NCBI RefSeq assembly: GCF_027924965.1
Contig: NZ_AP027056.1
Span: forward strand, 620,001-684,000
Length of the DNA stretch: 64,000 bases
Direction of reading: 5' to 3'
From: Limnohabitans sp. TEGF004
Lineage (GTDB): Bacteria > Pseudomonadota > Gammaproteobacteria > Burkholderiales > Burkholderiaceae_C
The notes under the pieces are model-generated. The model saw only the letters and a list, made by a program, of their open reading frames with translations. It searched no databases and was not told the origin of the DNA. Below, piece by piece: positions 8,697 to 18,957 of the stretch. A program made the position numbers and the translations under genes. Numbering within the stretch: the stretch's first letter is position 1; each line of letters opens with the position of its first letter.

Positions 8697-10535
8697 ATGG
8701 CCAAGCATTCTGCGAACTCCACTTCACACGACTTTTACCAAGCCATGCAGCAAGGCTTTGGTTGGGCAGTGCCCGAGCACTTCAACATGGCTGAGATGTG
8801 CAGTCGCCGTTGGGCTGCTGAGCCCGATGCGGCACAGCGTGTGGCGATCGTTGAACATGCTGCCGCCGATGCGAGTGGGCGTGCCGTTGCGCCACGCAGC
8901 TGCAGCTATGCCCAGTTGCAGCAAGCCGCCGATGCACTGAGCCATGTGCTGACCGGTATGGGCGTGCAGCGCGGTGACCGCGTGGCCATCGTGCTGCCAC
9001 AGCGCTTTGAAACGGCAGTGGCCTATGTGGCCGTGATGCAAATGGGCGCGGTGGCCATGCCGCTGTCGCTGCTGTTTGGCCCCGAGGCTTTGGAGTACCG
9101 CCTGCAAGACAGCGAGGCCGTGGTGGCCCTCGTGGATGCGTCGTCGGTGAGTAATGTGCTGGCTGTGCGTGCGCAGTGTCCCGCGCTGCGCGAGGTGGTG
9201 GGCATTGATCTGAGCAACGCCGCTGACATGCTGCACGTGGATGTGGACTACGCCAGTGCCATTGCCGCGCAGCAACGCGCGTTCACAGCGATACAAACCA
9301 AAGCGGACGAGGGCGCGGTGTTGATTTACACCAGCGGCACCACGGGGCCGCCCAAAGGCGCGCTGATTCCGCACCGCGCTTTGATTGGTAATTTGACGGG
9401 TTTTGTGTGTAGCCAAAACTGGTTTGGGTTTGCAACAGTGGCGGCTTCTTCAACGTCCGCTGCTGGGCCAAGCGCTTTATCTTCAAAGTCGCAACACTTA
9501 CCCGCTGGCAGTGCAGCCGTGTTTTGGTCCCCCGCCGATTGGGCGTGGACGGGCGGTTTGATGGATGCCTTGTTGCCCACGCTCTATTTTGGCCGCCCCA
9601 TCGTGGCGTGGAATGGGCGCTTTAGTCCAGAGCTGGCGTTCACCTTGATGCAGCAGCACGGCGTCACGCACACATTTTTGTTCCCCACCGCGTTGAAGGC
9701 CATGATGAAGGCTTTCCCCAAGCCCAGCAGCCAATTCAAACTCAAGCTGCAAGCCATCATGAGCGCAGGCGAAGCCGTGGGCGATGCGGTGTTTGGCTAC
9801 TGCCAAACGCAAATGGGCGTGACGGTGAATGAGATGTTTGGTCAAACCGAAATCAACTACATCGTGGGCAACTGCGCTATGGAGTGGGGCGCCCAAGGTG
9901 TAAGCGTGAGCATGCATCGCACGAACGTGGGCTGGCCCGCTAAACCGGGCAGCATGGGCAAGGGCTACCCCGGCCACCGCGTGGCGGTGATTGATGACGA
10001 CGGCCATGAGTGCCCCGCAGGCGTGCCCGGCGACGTGGCGCTGAACCGTTACAACCAACACGGCCAGCACGACCCCATCTTCTTTTTGGGCTATTGGAAA
10101 AACGAGAAATCCACGTTCAACAAATACATCGGTGACTGGTGCCGCACGGGCGATATGGCGGTGCAGGATGTTGATGGCTACCTCTGGTACCAAGGCCGTG
10201 CCGACGACGTGTTCAAAGCGGCTGGTTATCGCATTGGTCCCAGCGAGATTGAAAACTGCTTGGTCAAACACCCTGCTGTGGCCAATGCTGCCGTGGTGCC
10301 CAAACCAGATGCCGAGCGTGGTGCGTTGGTCAAAGCCTATGTGGTGTTAGCCCCAGGCCATGAAGCCAGCGATACCTTGGTGGCTGACCTGCAACTGCAT
10401 GTGCGCGGCAAGCTTGCACCGTATGAGTACCCCAAAGAGATTGAGTTCATTCGTGAACTGCCCATGACCACCACGGGCAAGGTGCAACGCCGCGTGCTGC
10501 GCTTGCAAGAAGAAGAGCGCGCCAAGGCGAAATAA
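8697..10535 (+). CDS. Acyl-CoA synthetase (AMP-binding, medium-chain ACSM-like)
   Basis: Activates a carboxylic acid to its acyl-CoA through an acyl-adenylate. It is 612 aa, about 30-60 longer than typical relatives. The P-loop YTSGTTGPPKGA lies near residue 206-217, followed by FWSPADWAWTGG, MFGQTE, the RTGD/GRADDVFKAAGYRIGP hinge and the C-terminal catalytic lysine in TTTGKVQRR. A low-complexity Ala/Ser-rich stretch at about residues 244-274 interrupts the conserved SQNWF...VFWSPADW segment. The ATG at 8697 has AAGGA ten bases upstream. It is divergent from the hydrolase gene. The acid used is unknown. Confidence 0.9.
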   Translation: MAKHSANSTSHDFYQAMQQGFGWAVPEHFNMAEMCSRRWAAEPDAAQRVAIVEHAAADASGRAVAPRSCSYAQLQQAADALSHVLTGMGVQRGDRVAIVLPQRFETAVAYVAVMQMGAVAMPLSLLFGPEALEYRLQDSEAVVALVDASSVSNVLAVRAQCPALREVVGIDLSNAADMLHVDVDYASAIAAQQRAFTAIQTKADEGAVLIYTSGTTGPPKGALIPHRALIGNLTGFVCSQNWFGFATVAASSTSAAGPSALSSKSQHLPAGSAAVFWSPADWAWTGGLMDALLPTLYFGRPIVAWNGRFSPELAFTLMQQHGVTHTFLFPTALKAMMKAFPKPSSQFKLKLQAIMSAGEAVGDAVFGYCQTQMGVTVNEMFGQTEINYIVGNCAMEWGAQGVSVSMHRTNVGWPAKPGSMGKGYPGHRVAVIDDDGHECPAGVPGDVALNRYNQHGQHDPIFFLGYWKNEKSTFNKYIGDWCRTGDMAVQDVDGYLWYQGRADDVFKAAGYRIGPSEIENCLVKHPAVANAAVVPKPDAERGALVKAYVVLAPGHEASDTLVADLQLHVRGKLAPYEYPKEIEFIRELPMTTTGKVQRRVLRLQEEERAKAK

Positions 10536-10620
10536 CGCACATACGCTGAGCCAAAGAAGGCACCCGGCAGGCTTTAGACTTGTAGCGTTTTTCATCTATC
10601 TCCTTCCTCGGAGTGAATCC

Positions 10621-11688
10621 ATGACTTTTCCTTTCGTTCAGCTGGGCACCAGCGATTTGCACGTCACGCCCATTTGTTTGGGCACGATGACCTTTGGCGA
10701 ACAAGTCAACGAAGCTGATTCACACGCCATCCTTGACCACTCGCTGGCGCGTGGCGTGAACTTCATCGACACCGCCGAGATGTATTCGGTGCCGCCTAAA
10801 GCTGAGACCTGTGGCCACACCGAAACCATCATTGGTAACTGGTTTGCCAAGAATCCAGGCGCACGGCAAAAGCTGGTGCTTGCCACCAAAGTGGCCGGCC
10901 CTTCGCGCGGCATGCCTTGGATTCGTGACCACATGGGGCTGAAAGTCAAAGACTTCGTTACCTCGTGCGAAGGCAGTTTGCGCCGCTTGCAAACCGATGT
11001 GATTGACCTCTACCAAATCCACTGGCCCGAGCGCCATGTGCCAGCGTTTGGTGGCGTGTACTACGACCCCCAAAAAGAAACGTCAGAGACGCCGATTCAT
11101 GCTCAGCTAGAAGCGCTGGCGCAGTTGGTCAAAGCTGGCAAGGTGCGCCATGTGGGCTTGTCCAACGAAACACCCTATGGTGTGCACGAGTTTGTGCGCT
11201 TGGCCGAGCAGCACGGCTTGCCACGCGTGGCGACCACGCAAAACCCATATTGTTTGATCAACCGCACGTATGAAAACGGTTTGGATGAGACTTGCCACCG
11301 TTTGAATGTGTCGTTGTTGGCGTATTCGCCCTTGGGCTTTGGTTTGCTCACTGGCAAGTACGATGCCAGCGGTATCACCGGCCCAGATGCGCCCAAAGGC
11401 GCGCGCATCTCTGGCTACGAGAGTGTGCGCAAGCAACGCTGGGGTCGCCCTGAGTCGTTGGTGGCGGCACGCCGCTACAACGCATTGGCACAAGAAAACG
11501 GCATGACGCCCACGCAAATGGCGCTGGCGTTTTGTTACACCAAGTGGCAAGTGGCGAGCACCATCATTGGTGTGACGTCGATGGCGCAACTTGATGCCGA
11601 TCTGGACGCATGGGGCACCACTTTGTCGCCTGAAGTGTTGGCCGCAATCGATGCCATTCGTTGGGAAATGCGCGACCCTGCGCAATAA
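10621..11688 (+). CDS. Aldo/keto reductase, Tas-like
   Basis: NADPH-dependent oxidoreductase with a TIM-barrel fold, 355 aa, resembling E. coli Tas in length and motifs. Catalytic residues are visible: Asp50 and Tyr55 (NFIDTAEMYSVPP), Lys in LATKVAGPSR, and His in LYQIHWPER. The C-terminus carries the expected cofactor-binding segment (STIIGVTSMAQLDADL). A clear ribosome-binding stretch (CTTCCTCGGAGTG) precedes the start. The physiological substrate of Tas-type reductases is uncertain. Confidence 0.92.
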   Translation: MTFPFVQLGTSDLHVTPICLGTMTFGEQVNEADSHAILDHSLARGVNFIDTAEMYSVPPKAETCGHTETIIGNWFAKNPGARQKLVLATKVAGPSRGMPWIRDHMGLKVKDFVTSCEGSLRRLQTDVIDLYQIHWPERHVPAFGGVYYDPQKETSETPIHAQLEALAQLVKAGKVRHVGLSNETPYGVHEFVRLAEQHGLPRVATTQNPYCLINRTYENGLDETCHRLNVSLLAYSPLGFGLLTGKYDASGITGPDAPKGARISGYESVRKQRWGRPESLVAARRYNALAQENGMTPTQMALAFCYTKWQVASTIIGVTSMAQLDADLDAWGTTLSPEVLAAIDAIRWEMRDPAQ

Positions 11689-11710
11689 AAATTACAAAGA
11701 GGAAAGATAA

Positions 11711-12376
11711 ATGTTTGCTGATGCTTCAGTCGTGGTGTTGCTCGTTTTGGGCGGTTACTTGGTGGGTTCCTTGTCCTTTGCGGTCATCGTGAGCCGCGTG
11801 ATGGGTTTGGATGACCCCCGCACCTACGGCAGCCAAAACCCAGGTGCCACCAACGTGCTGCGCTCGGGCAACAAAAAAGCGGCCATCGCCACCTTGTTGT
11901 TTGATGCACTCAAGGGCTACTTCCCCGTGTTGTTGGTCAAGTTGTATGGCCCAGATTTTGGCTTGGACGACCGTGCTGTGGCCTTGGTGGCCATCTCGGC
12001 ATTCATGGGTCACTTGTGGCCTGTGTTCTTTGCGTTCAAAGGTGGCAAGGGCGTTGCGACTGCCGCAGGTATTTTGTTTGGTGTGGAGCCCTTGTTGGGC
12101 GCTGCGGTGATGGGCACTTGGTTGCTGATGGCGGTGGTGTTCCGCTACTCGTCGCTGGCGGCTTTGTCGGCTTCTTTGCTGGCGCCTGCCTACTATTTGA
12201 TGGGAAACCAAGTGGTGTGGCAAATGAGCGAAGCTGAGCTGTTGGCTGTGATGGTCATGAGCGCCTTGCTGCTCATGCGCCACAAAGACAACATCCAGCG
12301 TTTGGTGTCGGGCCAAGAGTCAAAGATTGGTGCGAAGAAAGAAGCCCCAACTGAAGAGTCAGAAGCACAGGCATGA
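11711..12376 (+). CDS. plsY: Glycerol-3-phosphate acyltransferase PlsY
   Basis: Inner-membrane enzyme that acylates glycerol-3-phosphate using acyl-phosphate, the first step of phospholipid synthesis with PlsX. It has 221 aa with five or more membrane segments. Three family motifs are visible: GYLVGSLSFAVIVSR, SQNPGATNVLR, and GHLWPVFFAFKGGKGVAT. The acidic, polar C-terminal tail after about residue 195 is dispensable-looking. A good Shine-Dalgarno (GAGGAAA) lies before the ATG, 22 bases after the Tas-like gene. Confidence 0.95.
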   Translation: MFADASVVVLLVLGGYLVGSLSFAVIVSRVMGLDDPRTYGSQNPGATNVLRSGNKKAAIATLLFDALKGYFPVLLVKLYGPDFGLDDRAVALVAISAFMGHLWPVFFAFKGGKGVATAAGILFGVEPLLGAAVMGTWLLMAVVFRYSSLAALSASLLAPAYYLMGNQVVWQMSEAELLAVMVMSALLLMRHKDNIQRLVSGQESKIGAKKEAPTEESEAQA

Positions 12377-12403
12377 ACGCTTTCTGCCTTGTGGCGATGC
12401 AAA

Positions 12404-12433
12404 ACAAAAGGGCCTCTGTTGAGGCCCTTTGTG
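12404..12433. terminator. Bidirectional terminator between plsY and yajQ
   Basis: A 10-bp stem (AAAGGGCCTC against GAGGCCCTTT) with loop TGTT, flanked by A-rich and T-rich sequence, lies between two convergent genes. Confidence 0.85.
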
Positions 12434-12452
12434 TTTGAAGCTAAGACGTGGC

Positions 12453-12938
12453 TTAGTCGCGGAAGTTGTTGAACGACAAAGGCAAGTCGGTCATGTCTTT
12501 GCGAATCAGGGCCATGGCGGCTTGCAAGTCGTCACGTTTGGTGCCGCTCACGCGCACAGCGTCGCCTTGGATGGCAGCTTGCACTTTGATCTTGCTGTCT
12601 TTGAGCAAGCGTTGGATCTTCTTAGACACTTCGGTTTCAATGCCATTGCGAATTTTGATGACTTGTTTGACCTTGTCGCCGCCCACTTTTTGCACATCGC
12701 CTTTGTCGAGGAAGCGTACGTCCACTTCGCGTTTGGTCAGTTTGTTACGCAGCACGTCTTCGACTTGCACGAGTTGAAAGTCGGCATCGCCAAACATGGT
12801 GATCTCTTTGTCCTTGAGTTCAACAGCGGCAGATGTGCCTTTGAAGTCAAAACGAGTGGCGATTTCTTTGGAAGTGTTTTCAACGGCGTTTTTCACTTCG
12901 ACCAAGTTGGGTTCGAGTACGGTGTCAAAAGAAGGCAT
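12453..12938 (-). CDS. yajQ: YajQ family nucleotide (cyclic di-GMP)-binding protein
   Basis: Small cytosolic protein of 161 aa, the usual YajQ length. It begins with the signature MPSFDTV...[13 protein letters not shown] and FDFKG and ends in [10 protein letters not shown], both diagnostic of the family. Relatives bind nucleotides, and a Xanthomonas member is a cyclic-di-GMP effector; whether this one does is not visible in the sequence. It is divergent from murB and convergent with plsY. Confidence 0.94.
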   Translation of the reverse strand: MPSFDTVLEPNLVEVKNAVENTSKEIATRFDFKGTSAAVELKDKEITMFGDADFQLVQVEDVLRNKLTKREVDVRFLDKGDVQKVGGDKVKQVIKIRNGIETEVSKKIQRLLKDSKIKVQAAIQGDAVRVSGTKRDDLQAAMALIRKDMTDLPLSFNNFRD

Positions 12939-12977
12939 GGCAGTCGGCTTTCAAATTCGGAATGAGACAATTGTCGT

Positions 12978-14030
12978 ATGTTAGTGGAACCCAACTACCC
13001 CCTTCAAGCGCACAACAGCTTTGGCATTTCAGCAAAAGCCCTGCAACTTGTGCGCGTGCGCACCGAAGCTGACGTACAAGCTGTGCTGGCCGATGCGGCC
13101 TTGCGCGCTGTGCCCAAGTTTGTGCTGGGCGGCGGCAGCAACATTGTGCTGACCGGCGACGTGAAGCCCTTGGTGCTGAAGGTGGAAATCAAAGGCATGC
13201 GCTTGGTCGAAGAGACCGACAAGGCCTGGGTGGTCGAAGCCGCCGCAGGCGAAAGCTGGCACGACTTGGTGGCTTGGACGCTGGACAACGGCTGGCCCGG
13301 CCTTGAAAACATGGCCCTCATTCCCGGCAGCGTAGGCGCGTCCCCCGTGCAAAACATTGGCGCGTATGGTGTGGAGCTGCAAGACCGCTTTCACTCGCTG
13401 GACGCGATTGATCTGACCACTGGCGAAACCTTCAGCCTCGATGCCGCGCAATGCGCATTTGGCTACCGCGACTCGGTGTTCAAACACGAAAGCAGCGGCC
13501 CGAACGGCTTGGGTTTGGCAGGCAAAGCCCTGATTACCCGCGTGCGGTTCTTGTTGCGCAAAGACTGGAAACCCGTGCTGGGCTACCTCGACCTCGAACG
13601 CAAAATGGCCGAGACTGGCATCAGCCAACCCACGGCCCAGCAGATCTTTGAATGGGTGTGCGCCATTCGCCGCGCCAAGCTGCCAGACCCAGCCGTCATT
13701 GGCAACGCGGGCAGCTTCTTCAAAAACCCCACCGTCACCCAAGACCAGTGCGACGACATCATCGCGCGTGAGCCCAAGGTGGTGCACTACCTGCTAGACG
13801 ATGGCCGTATCAAACTGGCGGCTGGTTGGCTGATCGACGCCTGCGGCTGGAAAGGCAAAACCGTGGGCAATGCGGGTGTGTACGAAAAACAAGCCTTGGT
13901 GTTGGTCAACGTGGGCGGCAAAGAGCACCCCTGCACAGGCGGCGAGGTGATGACCTTGGCCAAAGCCATTCAAACCAGTGTGTATGAGCGGTTTGGCATT
14001 CGACTTGAACCCGAACCTGTGGTGGTTTAA
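12978..14030 (+). CDS. murB: UDP-N-acetylenolpyruvoylglucosamine reductase
   Basis: FAD/NADPH enzyme that reduces enolpyruvyl-UDP-GlcNAc to UDP-MurNAc in peptidoglycan synthesis. It has 350 aa and is the longer E. coli-like type I form. FAD-binding FVLGGGSN and NMALIPGSVGASPVQNIGAYG, the FGYRDSVFK segment with the catalytic Arg, the proton-donor Ser in NAGSFFKNP, and the late Glu in RLEPEPVVV are all present. No Shine-Dalgarno precedes the ATG; instead GACAAT sits six bases upstream, suggesting a leaderless transcript. Confidence 0.95.
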   Translation: MLVEPNYPLQAHNSFGISAKALQLVRVRTEADVQAVLADAALRAVPKFVLGGGSNIVLTGDVKPLVLKVEIKGMRLVEETDKAWVVEAAAGESWHDLVAWTLDNGWPGLENMALIPGSVGASPVQNIGAYGVELQDRFHSLDAIDLTTGETFSLDAAQCAFGYRDSVFKHESSGPNGLGLAGKALITRVRFLLRKDWKPVLGYLDLERKMAETGISQPTAQQIFEWVCAIRRAKLPDPAVIGNAGSFFKNPTVTQDQCDDIIAREPKVVHYLLDDGRIKLAAGWLIDACGWKGKTVGNAGVYEKQALVLVNVGGKEHPCTGGEVMTLAKAIQTSVYERFGIRLEPEPVVV

Positions 14031-14034
14031 GCAA

Positions 14035-14062
14035 TAAAAAAGCGACCTGAAGGTCGCTTTTT
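14035..14062. terminator. Bidirectional terminator between murB and argG
   Basis: Stem AAAAAGCGACC against GGTCGCTTTTT with a short loop (TGAA), flanked by A and T runs, between convergent genes. Confidence 0.9.
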
Positions 14063-14081
14063 ACTTGGTGCAAAGAAGTGT

Positions 14082-15443
<1,362 letters not shown>

Positions 15444-15761
15444 TTAACCGAAGTGGCAAATGTAGTGGTAGGGCTCGGTCACGCGGATGTCGAACTTCGA
15501 GTTGCCGGGCACGTTGAATTTTTCGCCAGCGCTGGACTTGACCCAGTCTTGGGTGCCGTCGAGTTTGTATTCACAAAAACCGCCCACGCATTCCATGATT
15601 TCAGGTGCGCCTGTGTTGAAGGTCAAGGTGGCGGGCAAGATGACGCCCACCGACAGTTTGGTGCCGTCAGCTAGTGTCAGGCCGTGGCTGACACATTTGC
15701 CGTCAAAGTAAACATTGGCTTTGGTGGTGACGCTGGCGCCGTCGATTTTTTCTGTGGTCAT
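15444..15761 (-). CDS. ppnP: Pyrimidine/purine nucleoside phosphorylase PpnP (DUF1255)
   Basis: Small cupin-fold phosphorylase of 105 aa (E. coli YaiE/PpnP is 94) that splits nucleosides with phosphate. Family features visible are ANVYFDGKCVSHG near the start, VGVILPATLTFNTGAPEIMECVGG in the middle, and the C-terminal VPGNSKFDI and YHYICHFG. It lies directly upstream of argG on the same strand. Its assignment rests on the whole-length pattern, as the family has few short motifs. Confidence 0.9.
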   Translation of the reverse strand: MTTEKIDGASVTTKANVYFDGKCVSHGLTLADGTKLSVGVILPATLTFNTGAPEIMECVGGFCEYKLDGTQDWVKSSAGEKFNVPGNSKFDIRVTEPYHYICHFG

Positions 15762-15814
15762 GGTGTGCGCTCGGTATGAATTGCAAAACAGTAGATTTTA
15801 GGTGACCCAAAACG

Positions 15815-15869
15815 CCAAAAGCCGCTGAAAGCGGCTTTTGCTTGGTTCAAACGCCCAAACAGGCGTTTG
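15815..15869 (-). terminator. Tandem hairpin terminator downstream of the glycine-zipper gene
   Basis: Two inverted repeats lie just after the stop at 15877 (minus). The first is CAAACGCC against GGCGTTTG (15848-15869), the second CAAAAGCCGCT against AGCGGCTTTTG (15816-15840), ending in a T-rich tract on the minus strand. Confidence 0.8.
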
Positions 15870-15876
15870 GACTGGC

Positions 15877-16416
15877 TTAGTAGCGTGGGGCAGAGCCGGG
15901 TGGCGGCACATTGCCGTAGCTAGTGTTGGCGGCTGGTGCCATGGGTGTGATTTGCAAACGCACGGTGGGGCCTGGGTCTTGGGGCATTTGCACGGTGTAT
16001 TGCTTGCCTGCGAATTCATAAACCACGTTGTATGCCATCGTGCGGTTCTCGTAGAACATTTGCTGGCTGCAGTTTTGTACGTTACGCACTTCTGGTGTGC
16101 CGCCGCCTTCCACCTTGTCACCCAAGATAGCGCCGCCGAACAAACCCAGCATGGTGGCGGCAGCACGACCGGAACCCTGACCCATGCTGTTACCAATGGC
16201 GCCACCAGCGATCGCGCCCATGGCGGCACCAGCGCCAGATTTTTGGCCTTCGGTGACCACTTGTTGGTTGTTACAGACTTGGCGTGGCACGGCCACTTGC
16301 TGAATGATGGGGGTGCTGGAGATGACTTTGCCCACTTCTTGGGCGTGTACGGCAGCAGATGCCAACACAGCCATCAGGCCGGCGAACAATGTGATTTGAA
16401 TGGTGATCTTTTTCAT
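15877..16416 (-). CDS. Glycine-zipper 2TM (SlyB/17-kDa antigen-like) envelope protein
   Basis: 179 aa from the ATG at 16416, which is preceded by AGGGATTTCCC. Residues 1-25 form a signal peptide ending AVHAQ; there is no lipobox Cys. A glycine-zipper segment (GAAMGAIAGGAIGNSMGQGSG and ATMLGLFGGAILGD) occupies the middle, as in SlyB, PcP and the Rickettsia 17-kDa antigen. The C-terminal part ends in a Pro-rich tail. Such proteins sit in or against the outer membrane; the exact role is unknown. A further upstream ATG (16458) would add 14 residues before the signal peptide and is less likely. Confidence 0.87.
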   Translation of the reverse strand: MKKITIQITLFAGLMAVLASAAVHAQEVGKVISSTPIIQQVAVPRQVCNNQQVVTEGQKSGAGAAMGAIAGGAIGNSMGQGSGRAAATMLGLFGGAILGDKVEGGGTPEVRNVQNCSQQMFYENRTMAYNVVYEFAGKQYTVQMPQDPGPTVRLQITPMAPAANTSYGNVPPPGSAPRY

Positions 16417-16501
16417 GGGAAATCCCTGTTGAACTTGGCAGAAGTGTAGTGTGTGCACTGTGAATGTCTGTAAAGCGACGGTAAAACCTGCGCTGTTTCA
16501 C

Positions 16502-16861
16502 TTATCCGATAACGCGCGCCCAAGCCTCAGGGTTGACGCCCACGATGACAGTTGCGCCTTTGACCACCACAGGGCGCTTGATGACGCTGGCATGTTCCAG
16601 CATCAAGGCGCGGGCCGAGGCGTTGTCCACCACGCTGGCTTGCAGGACTGGGTCTAGCTTGCGCCAAGTCGTGCCTTTGCGGTTGACCAACACGTCCCAG
16701 CTCACATGCTTGAGCCACAGGTCGACGGCCTCTGGCGGCACGCCTTGTTTTTTGAAATCGTGAAACACATAGTCCACACCATGGTCACTCAGCCACATGC
16801 GGGCCTTTTTGACGCTGTCGCAGTTGGGAATGCCGTAAACGGTGATGGTTGTTTTGCTCAT
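16502..16861 (-). CDS. ArsC/Spx (YffB-like) family protein
   Basis: 119 aa, thioredoxin-fold protein of the arsenate reductase/Spx/YffB family. The N-terminal signature TVYGIPNCDSVKKARMWL has the single Cys, followed by HDFKKQGVP and the C-terminal KRPVVVKG with its cis-Pro region. It resembles E. coli YffB, whose partners are unclear, more than true plasmid ArsC. The start used is the ATG at 16861; another at 16873 would add four residues, and the long upstream-open frame overlapping folC is not coding. It is divergent from folC. Confidence 0.88.
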   Translation of the reverse strand: MSKTTITVYGIPNCDSVKKARMWLSDHGVDYVFHDFKKQGVPPEAVDLWLKHVSWDVLVNRKGTTWRKLDPVLQASVVDNASARALMLEHASVIKRPVVVKGATVIVGVNPEAWARVIG

Positions 16862-16916
16862 AGGGTGAATCATGCCGCAAACCCAATGGCCTGCAGCGGT
16901 GGGTGACAATTGACAG

Positions 16917-18215
16917 ATGAATTCACTCGACAGCTGGCTCGCGCATTGCGAGCGTTTGCACCCCAAAAACATCGACATGGGCCTAGAGCGCGTGCGCACA
17001 GTGGCCGAGCGCATGGCGCTCAAGTTTGATTGCCCCGTCATCACCGTGGCGGGCACCAACGGCAAGGGCTCGACCTGCGCCATGTTGGAGGCCTGTTTGC
17101 TGGAAGCGGGCTATCGCCCCAGCGTGTATACCTCACCACATTTGGTGCATTTCCAAGAACGCTGCCGCGTGCATGGCGAAACCGTCCAGCCCGACGACTT
17201 GCTGCCGCATTTTGAAAAAGTAGAAGCTGCGCGTACCCAAGGCAGTGAGGTGTCACTCACTTACTTCGAGTTCACCACCTTGGCGATTTTGAGTTTGATG
17301 GCTTCGTCGCCCATCGATGTGGCCATTCTTGAAGTGGGCTTGGGCGGCCGCTTGGACGCGGTCAATGTGATTGAGCCAACTTGCTCCATCATCACCAGCG
17401 TGGACTTGGACCACATGGACTTTTTAGGCCACGACCGCGAAACCATTGGCCGCGAGAAGGCGGGCATCATGCGCACGGGCCGCCCCGTCATCGTGAGTGA
17501 CCCCGTGCCGCCGCACAGCGTGATTGACCACGCCACAGAAATTGGCGCAGACCTGTGGCTGTTTGGCCGTGATTTCAACTTCACGGGCGACAAGCAGCAG
17601 TGGGGCTGGGCAGGGCGTGGCCGTCGTTACAGCGGTTTGGCTTATCCCGCGTTGCGCGGGGCTAACCAGTTGGTCAACGCCAGCGGCGTGTTGGCGGCGC
17701 TTGAGGCTTTGCGTAGCGAGATGCCTGTAACGGCCCAAGCGATTCGCAATGGCTTGGCAATGGTCGAGTTGCCAGGGCGCTTCCAAATCGTGCCGGGTCA
17801 GCCTGCCTTGGTGTTTGACGTGGCGCACAACGCCCACGCGGTGGCGGCACTCACTGAAAACCTCGATGCCATGGGCTTTTATCCCACCACCCATGTGGTA
17901 TTTGGGGCCATGGCCGACAAAGACGTGGCGCCTATGCTGGCGCGTGTAGGCCCTTTGGTGGACCGTTGGTACTTTTGTGATTTGCCCACCGAACGCGCCG
18001 CCAAAGCCACTCAGTTGCAAGACGTTTGGCAGGCGGGCAACACCCGTCAAGACGTGCAAGCTAGCACCCATGCCAACCCCCAAGCCGCGCTGGACGCAGC
18101 CGTGGCTGCGGCAGACCCCGCTGATAGAATTGTGGTCTTCGGATCGTTCTTCACGGTCGGGGGGATTTTGGCGAATGGCATTCCCCGTTTAGACGCCCCA
18201 CATTTGAGCTCCTGA
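16917..18215 (+). CDS. folC: Bifunctional dihydrofolate synthase / folylpolyglutamate synthase
   Basis: Adds glutamate to dihydropteroate and then to folates, using ATP, in the cytosol. It has 432 aa with the P-loop VAGTNGKGSTCAML near residues 43-56, the Mur-ligase-type segment LTYFEFTTLAI, and EVGLGGRLDAVNVI and SVDLDHMDFLG with metal ligands. The C-terminal domain contains VFDVAHNAHAV. The ATG has no Shine-Dalgarno but has GACAAT six bases upstream, suggesting a leaderless start. It heads folC-dedD-cvpA-purF-metZ-gltX. Confidence 0.95.
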   Translation: MNSLDSWLAHCERLHPKNIDMGLERVRTVAERMALKFDCPVITVAGTNGKGSTCAMLEACLLEAGYRPSVYTSPHLVHFQERCRVHGETVQPDDLLPHFEKVEAARTQGSEVSLTYFEFTTLAILSLMASSPIDVAILEVGLGGRLDAVNVIEPTCSIITSVDLDHMDFLGHDRETIGREKAGIMRTGRPVIVSDPVPPHSVIDHATEIGADLWLFGRDFNFTGDKQQWGWAGRGRRYSGLAYPALRGANQLVNASGVLAALEALRSEMPVTAQAIRNGLAMVELPGRFQIVPGQPALVFDVAHNAHAVAALTENLDAMGFYPTTHVVFGAMADKDVAPMLARVGPLVDRWYFCDLPTERAAKATQLQDVWQAGNTRQDVQASTHANPQAALDAAVAAADPADRIVVFGSFFTVGGILANGIPRLDAPHLSS

Positions 18216-18227
18216 GACCCCATTCAC

Positions 18228-18947
18228 ATGGCTTTTTTCAAGTTTCGACTGCCCGGTCAAGCGACCGGCGAGCCCCAAGGTAATACCAGCAATTCTCCCG
18301 CCGAGAGCGTGGACGCCATGCGCCGCCGCGCCCGTCACCGTTTGATTGGCGCTTCGGTGTTGGTCGTGTTGGGTGTTGTCGGCTTTCCCTTGTTGTTTGA
18401 CACCCAGCCGCGCCCTGTGTCGGTGGACATTGCGGTGGATATTCCTGACCGCGCGACAGCCAAGCCCTTGGTGGACACCTCAACGTCCAAGCCCTTATCT
18501 GCTTCTGCGGGGCTCGATGCCAAAGAGGAAGTGGTGCCTGACGCCAAAGCTGAAGCTAAGCCAGATGTGAAGCCTGAAACAGCTATGGCCGCAGCTGCTG
18601 GCGCAGCAGCCGTGGCCGCGGTGGTGCCCAAGGCCGAAACAAAGTCAGAGCCCGCGAAGGCTGACATCAAACCAGACGCCAAATCTGCGGTTAAGCCTGC
18701 TGACAGCAAAGACACAGGCGCGCGCTTCGTGGTGCAAGCCGGCACGTTTTCGGACGATGGCAAGTTGCGTGAAACGCGTAACAAGCTCGAAAAAGCAGGC
18801 ATCACCACCTACACCCAAGTCATCGAGAGCAAAGAGGGGCGTCGTGTGCGTGTACGCGTAGGCCCCTTTACCAAACGTGACGATGCCGACAAGATGGCAA
18901 ACAAGATCAAGCAGTTGCAATTGCAGCCGCAAGTCTTGACGCTGTAA
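18228..18947 (+). CDS. dedD: SPOR-domain protein (DedD-like)
   Basis: Division-associated protein of 239 aa. A short cytoplasmic N-terminus with a basic cluster (MRRRARHR) precedes one membrane segment at about 39-57. Then follows a long Ala/Lys/Pro-rich linker with repeated DAKAEAKPDVKPE-type units. A C-terminal SPOR domain (about 164-239, RFVVQAGTFSDDGKLRETRNKL to the end) should bind denuded glycan at the septum. Its place between folC and cvpA is the classical order. Confidence 0.92.
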   Translation: MAFFKFRLPGQATGEPQGNTSNSPAESVDAMRRRARHRLIGASVLVVLGVVGFPLLFDTQPRPVSVDIAVDIPDRATAKPLVDTSTSKPLSASAGLDAKEEVVPDAKAEAKPDVKPETAMAAAAGAAAVAAVVPKAETKSEPAKADIKPDAKSAVKPADSKDTGARFVVQAGTFSDDGKLRETRNKLEKAGITTYTQVIESKEGRRVRVRVGPFTKRDDADKMANKIKQLQLQPQVLTL

Positions 18948-18957
18948 CCCACGCGTT

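Noticed and set aside
16862..17083. Extended N-terminus of the ArsC/Spx-like protein overlapping folC
   Set aside because: The family N-terminus begins at MSKTTITVYGIPN; the extension is antisense to folC.
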